Position numbers and translations under genes: made by a program. The notes beneath the pieces are model-generated. The model saw nothing but the letters and a program-made list of their open reading frames with translations. It did no database searches and was not told the origin of the DNA. A stretch of 64,000 bases of DNA from Gemmatirosa kalamazoonensis (GTDB lineage Bacteria; Gemmatimonadota; Gemmatimonadetes; Gemmatimonadales; Gemmatimonadaceae). How positions within the stretch are numbered: the stretch's first letter is position 1; every line of letters starts with the position of its first letter. Below, in pieces: positions 61,001 through 64,000 of the stretch. The DNA is taken from the NCBI RefSeq assembly GCF_000522985.1, contig NZ_CP007128.1, forward strand, positions 4,758,220-4,822,219, read 5' to 3'.

Positions 61001-62239
61001 CACGAGGCGGAGCAGCGCGCCGAGGACCGCGATCGCGTCGTCCGGCTTCGGCTCCTCCGCCATCCAGACCAGGTCGAGCGCCTGCAGCGTGCTCGCCACC
61101 GCACCGGACAGGTTGCCGCGATCGGCCAGCGCCCCGGCCAGCCCGACGAGCGACGTCCCCTCCATGTATCGGTTCGCTTCCTCGCGCGCGGAGCGAACCG
61201 ACTGCCGGTAGTAGTCGATGGACGCGTCCAGGTCGTCGCGCAGGAACAGGTTGCTGGCGACGCGCGCGTACGACACCGGGATGTTGAACGGATCGACGCG
61301 GCTCGACGTCGAGAGCTCCAGCTCCCGGCGATAGATCTCGACGGCGACGTCGAGCTGACCGAGGCCCGAGTACGCGTCGCCCAGGCTCGAGATCGTCCAC
61401 AGCAGCAGCGTGACGTCCTCGCCCACGCGTCGCTCGAGGTCGGACAGGCGACGCACCGCCTCGCCGTAGCGCGACTGCAGCACGTCGAGTCGTCCCGCCC
61501 AGTACTCCAGCCAGCGCGACGTCGACATCTTCGCGTCGTCGTCACCGGGACGCCGCCGGAGGTTGTCGCGCATCGCGACGAGCAGCGCGTTGCAGACCGT
61601 GGTGCGCCCCTCGCGCTGGTATTCCTGAAAGCGATCGCGGAACGTCTCGTAGCCCGCGTCGATCGACCGCAGCGTGTCGTGATACTGCTCCTCGAGCAGC
61701 GGCGCGATCTCCAGCGTCTCCACGCGACGGAGCAGCGCGTCGTATCGCGCGCGGTTGGCCTGGCGCACGACCGCGCCGGCGAGCTCCAGGTCGCGCGTCA
61801 GGCGACGGAACGCGCTCACCTCGGATCGGAAGTGCGCGGCCAGCCGCAGATTGCACGCGTCGAACGCGGTCCGGTCGACGTCGGGCTCGAGCCACTGGCG
61901 GAGCAGCAGCTCGCGCGCGTCGTGGTGGAGCGCGCAGTCGCCGTCCTGCCGCAGCCGCGTGATGGGCAGCGCGGCGAGCATCGCGAACAGCTCGGCGTTC
62001 GCCGAGTGGTCGTCCGGGCGGTCGCGCAGGATGCCGATGATCCGCGCGTTGATGTGGCGCGGGATGGCGGCGAGGCGGATCACCGCGGGCAGCTCCGCGT
62101 GGCGACGCGCGGCGACGGCGAGCGTCCGCTCCAGCAGCTCTGCATCGGAGTCGGGCGCGGTGAGCCGATCGAACTCCGCGATCGAGAACGGCGGTGGCGC
62201 GTTCAGCCCGGCATGCAATGGCGCGTTCAACTCAGCCAT
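58058..62239 (-). CDS. Winged-helix/TPR protein with C-terminal FHIPEP-like domain
   Basis: A 1393-residue soluble protein whose ATG overlaps the ATPase gene by 8 nt. Residues 1-150 resemble the winged-helix module that follows the ATPase in STAND proteins (AELFAMLAALPITRLRQDGD, ALHHDARELLLRQWL). Residues about 200-1050 are TPR-type helical repeats (LLLWTISSLGDAYSGLGQLD; GAAALSNRGLLLRERGDLDA). From about 1110 the chain reads as an FlhA/SctV C-domain: PEMRDRIVRSTGVEVTGVRI, PGEYRIELEEAPVARG, RFAALLRALVDDGVPITAGR, and VLVTRSDAARPTLRGLVRAE followed by FPTLMVIARDEL. With the separate ATPase upstream it looks like a STAND protein split into subunits. Confidence 0.72.
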   Translation of the reverse strand: MAELNAPLHAGLNAPPPFSIAEFDRLTAPDSDAELLERTLAVAARRHAELPAVIRLAAIPRHINARIIGILRDRPDDHSANAELFAMLAALPITRLRQDGDCALHHDARELLLRQWLEPDVDRTAFDACNLRLAAHFRSEVSAFRRLTRDLELAGAVVRQANRARYDALLRRVETLEIAPLLEEQYHDTLRSIDAGYETFRDRFQEYQREGRTTVCNALLVAMRDNLRRRPGDDDAKMSTSRWLEYWAGRLDVLQSRYGEAVRRLSDLERRVGEDVTLLLWTISSLGDAYSGLGQLDVAVEIYRRELELSTSSRVDPFNIPVSYARVASNLFLRDDLDASIDYYRQSVRSAREEANRYMEGTSLVGLAGALADRGNLSGAVASTLQALDLVWMAEEPKPDDAIAVLGALLRLVPPSDPALVDTLYHELRALVPAGADVNLRLDYDRRYMDALVSATRLRLADQTMDTLARDAAGQVSEEFLAQLQLSQGGLRSEQGNVDAAIEAYSLALAFAPPDENGVTWTGAAALSNRGLLLRERGDLDAAVHDFRVAREHWRKIGHRRLTAAMLTFEAQVLERRARLAAAARDRAHDAAGSDVETTALARAESHRLTGDVHGLHRRHAEADDEHARAIAASEEAGAAGAWIAARSWHARAAIRANDADWPRATTLIASALAACAACAASPAPARAAADSDADAADLAEAQRLLDDARTEIGADLPQRFAELRHTDALVLRRRGRIDEAFAAFTDAAASYDMLQRPRLVATVLVDRADMALAVGRAEEAARSLASLSTIWSSIAALDAYRPTSEVVAADEDDARAMRAFFTGGKERLRQLRAARDLFENANQQAPPAYWYRLNAAYTAAQLGEWDAAIDQMDALLRMAPAWMPRRTLHHRLAEWHLATAGADADATDAPTGVVAREHARRARELLDPRAEEATDVPVPPPVDAWTRVGKALATHGDVDAAREFYRRCLDTLRGAGCAARFDGGVRGLAEARARLAAGAIGADGNAPVADAFRAAMEDYVRGGAEEVGAALGSVASGMLTDVDAYWKIDEIWARLASEPGPRSAEWERARAALRPWLDARWRLDAAQGGESQVSMVTAIRVEIARDLVPEDTSSEWSLFKSLIPEMRDRIVRSTGVEVTGVRIASNDSLAPGEYRIELEEAPVARGRTGNDVPGADGEPLRPMMRHLEEVLRAQLGRFVDVGRLGGILSRWVQAGVEAHMTTSLLPDWRARARFAALLRALVDDGVPITAGREIVETVGAIGLGAGSLAPLVRAVRAALRPNLPGNEPGIRRVAVPALWEHVLAAVDERGTPAVVPPRDALAMLRVLRAAMAPITEPAVLVTRSDAARPTLRGLVRAEFPTLMVIARDELLDDAAVVDTETLQEARQHAHAR

Positions 62240-63233
62240 GGTCGTCGTCCGGCTCGAAGGCCTTCGCGCCCTCGTAGATCTTCCGCAGCGGGACCGCCTT
62301 GGAGATGATGCGGTTGTGCGCGAAGTCGAGCATGTCCTGCGACGGCTCGCGCCCCAGCATGAGCCGCAGGAAGTCGCCGGTGTGCTCCGGCTGCCACGCC
62401 GTGAGCAGCGTCGGCGCCTCGATCCACTCCGCCGCGTCGTCGCCCGGCAGCCGCAGATAACCGTCGTCCGGCAGATCGCGCCCGGCGAGGCAGAGGATCG
62501 CGTTCTTCGGCCGCTGGTCCGGGTCGAGAAACACGCTCGTCAGCAGCGTCTCGAGCACCCAGTGCACCAGCTCCTGGTACTGTGCCTTCGCGTCGACGGA
62601 GTCGATGAAGATCACCATGAGCCGGTCTTCGCCGACGCCACGGAGGTCCTCGAAGAACGCGTTGACGATCGCGCGCTCGGCGCGCGGCCGCAGCTCCTCC
62701 TGCCACTGCGGTCGGGCGCGCTCCGGCACGTGCAGGTACGTCGGCGCCTGCGTGTTGATGATTATCCCGCCGACCTGCGCGTGATCGCGGACCTCGGCCC
62801 CGGCGGCGTCCACGCGTCCGACGAGCGGATCGGGGATCAGCGACGCGGTGTCCGCACGCTCGCGAGCGCGCGGCTGGGGGACGAACGGCGCGGGATCCTT
62901 CAGCTCGAGCGCGACCTGCAGGCGGTCGAACTCCGGCAGCGCGTCGCGGCCGAGCTGGTCGGCGAGCGCACTGACGAGCGAGTACGCCGTCGGGCCGGCG
63001 TGGTCCTCGAGGTCGACCGCGCACGCCGCGATGCGCGGCGGCAGCTTGCGGTGCTGTCTGCACGCCCAGTGCAGCTTGCGCAGCAGGAGCGTCTTGCCGC
63101 AGCCGGCGCGTCGGTCGCGGATGAGATAGACGCGCGCGGGCCGACCGCGCACGATCATCTCCTCGAAGATCCCTTGCTGCGGACCGTTGTCGGGAATGTC
63201 CTTCTCGGGGATCTGCTTCGTCAGTGGCGGCAT
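62232..63233 (-). CDS. AAA/STAND-like P-loop ATPase
   Basis: A 333-residue protein. Walker A is RDRRAGCGKTLLLRKL (Lys47); Walker B is RLMVIFIDSVD (Asp211) after a strand; an arginine-bearing sensor-like segment AILCLAGRDLPDDGYLRL follows. The C-terminal part (GDFLRLMLGREPSQDMLDFA) is helical, as in STAND NTPase heads before the winged helix, which here begins the next gene. The stop overlaps the TPR gene start by 8 nt and it follows the P-loop gene at 63252 by 18 nt. Probably the active NTPase of the four-gene system. Confidence 0.82.
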   Translation of the reverse strand: MPPLTKQIPEKDIPDNGPQQGIFEEMIVRGRPARVYLIRDRRAGCGKTLLLRKLHWACRQHRKLPPRIAACAVDLEDHAGPTAYSLVSALADQLGRDALPEFDRLQVALELKDPAPFVPQPRARERADTASLIPDPLVGRVDAAGAEVRDHAQVGGIIINTQAPTYLHVPERARPQWQEELRPRAERAIVNAFFEDLRGVGEDRLMVIFIDSVDAKAQYQELVHWVLETLLTSVFLDPDQRPKNAILCLAGRDLPDDGYLRLPGDDAAEWIEAPTLLTAWQPEHTGDFLRLMLGREPSQDMLDFAHNRIISKAVPLRKIYEGAKAFEPDDDHG

Positions 63234-63251
63234 GCGCTACGAGGCTGGCAC

Positions 63252-63995
63252 TCAGACGGTCGGCACGAGGGACCGCTGGCCGGGTCGCATCGGCAGCGTG
63301 AGCAAGCGGTACAGCGCGCCGACGACGTCCGGCCGCCACACGCTCGCCTCCGTGTACTGCTCGATCTCCTCCGCGGTCAGCGGCGGCTCCGTCGTCGGAG
63401 CGAGCGCGCGGAACAGGTCACGCACCTCGTCGCGGTCCAGCGCGCCTAACGTCACGCGCTCGTGCGGGAGCGTGGCGAACGGTTCCAGCGCGCTGTCGGT
63501 GTCGGCGACGACCACGGCGGCGCGCCCGTGCGCAAGCAGGTCGCCGACGAACGTGTCGCGGAACCACGCGGCGAACGTCGGCGACGGACGGAAGCCGTCG
63601 AGGAGCAGCAGCCAGCGGTCGCGGTGCTCGCGCAGCGCCTCGAGCACGGGGTCCTGCACCGGGCGCTGGGTGCTGGCGTCGACGGCGAAGTCGCGTGTGC
63701 CGCCGGTGATGGCGCTCGGCTCTGCGACGTCCAGCGCGTCGCGCAGCCGCTTCGCGAACGCGTCGGGCCTCGTGTCGCGCGCCACCGTGAACTCGCCGTC
63801 CGCGTCCGCGTGCACGACGCGCCACCCCTCGTCGGTGGCGGCCGTGGCGAGCGCGCCGAGGAACGTGGTCTGGCCCATCCCTGCCGGCACGTTCAACAGG
63901 ACGACCGACGGCGCGGCGCGGCCGAGCGCCTCGACCACCTGCCGCAGGCGCGTTCCCCGCCCCACGACGGGCGGCGTGCCGTCGGCAATGGTCAT
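63252..63995 (-). CDS. P-loop NTPase-like protein with degenerate Walker A
   Basis: A 247-residue protein if the ATG at 63995 is the start; the frame is open to the window edge, so it may be longer. The N-terminus PVVGRGTRLRQVVEALG resembles the start of STAND/AAA heads. The P-loop reads NVPAGMGQTTFLGAL with Gln42 where Lys is expected, while Walker B WLLLLDGF (Asp133) is intact. Later VVVADTDSALEPF and LGALDRDEVRDLF match the sensor and helical parts of STAND ATPases. It may bind nucleotide without hydrolysing it, as a regulatory partner of the active ATPase downstream. Confidence 0.72.
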   Translation of the reverse strand: MTIADGTPPVVGRGTRLRQVVEALGRAAPSVVLLNVPAGMGQTTFLGALATAATDEGWRVVHADADGEFTVARDTRPDAFAKRLRDALDVAEPSAITGGTRDFAVDASTQRPVQDPVLEALREHRDRWLLLLDGFRPSPTFAAWFRDTFVGDLLAHGRAAVVVADTDSALEPFATLPHERVTLGALDRDEVRDLFRALAPTTEPPLTAEEIEQYTEASVWRPDVVGALYRLLTLPMRPGQRSLVPTV

Positions 63996-64000
63996 GGCCG

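Noticed and set aside
56404-63995. A type III secretion or flagellar system, suggested by the FHIPEP-like sequences
   Set aside because: Neither FHIPEP-like protein has the N-terminal membrane half of FlhA/SctV, and none of the other export-apparatus, ring, needle or ATPase genes is present.
1-64000. Codon preference as the explanation for GTTAGGC
   Set aside because: The motif is read in more than one frame and on both strands, and also forms stop codons, so Leu or Pro codon choice alone cannot produce it.

Overview
The window is very GC-rich DNA, densely coding on both strands, with no rRNA, tRNA, phage, transposase or CRISPR array that I can see. The gene content points to Gemmatimonadota or a close relative: a SusC/SusD starch locus in a high-GC genome, a PadR plus duplicated orphan permease pair of the acidobacterial type, long BIG2-repeat lipoproteins, a secreted S9 peptidase, LVIVD-repeat and DUF305 proteins, DUF4199 with a membrane-anchored LuxR regulator, and dispersed 'gaggacgcagagg'-type intergenic palindromes. 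This is inferred from content; no marker gene in the window settles it.

Layout. 1-8261 (+): a translationally coupled surface cluster of a membrane-anchored RCC1-repeat protein (5' end outside the window), two BIG2 lipoproteins and a TPR/membrane protein. 8343-13648: secreted S9 peptidase, convergent GH13 amylase, a nested palindrome block and an alpha/beta hydrolase. 13828-21263 (+): a DUF2934 protein with a histone-H1-like tail, then a signalling operon of two large histidine kinases and a LuxR-type response regulator. 21416-24794 (-): PadR regulator, ADOP permease and VOC protein behind what looks like a leaderless, self-regulated promoter, divergent from a DinB-fold protein. 25459-30321 (-): a MATE exporter followed by a zinc ribbon/AAA-ATPase/Ser-Thr kinase/FHA fusion. 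30455-38046: DUF305 and LVIVD proteins, a DsbA/FrnE-like oxidoreductase, a GH43 enzyme, a small secreted protein, an exported amidase and an NmrA-like reductase with a clean palindromic operator. 38136-48770: an alpha-glucan utilisation locus (SusC, SusD, two GH13 enzymes) divergent from a GH5-like secreted enzyme. 48885-56113: small secreted protein, DUF4199/LuxR pair, a second receptor-type Ser/Thr kinase and a large lipoprotein.

56404-63995 (-) is the most unusual part. Four tightly packed genes encode a P-loop protein with a degenerate Walker A, a second AAA/STAND-like ATPase, a 1393-residue winged-helix/TPR protein and a 556-residue protein. The last two carry regions that read like the cytosolic C-terminal domain of the FlhA/SctV (FHIPEP) type III export gate, but lack its membrane half, and no other type III secretion gene is present. 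I interpret this as a soluble NTPase-TPR-FHIPEP assembly of unknown function, possibly a signalling or conflict system. The operon probably continues past the right edge.

Across the whole window the heptamer GTTAGGC (33 copies by eye, both strands, different reading frames, including two stop codons) accounts for nearly every TTAG/CTAA tetramer. That suggests a DNA-level signal rather than codon choice.
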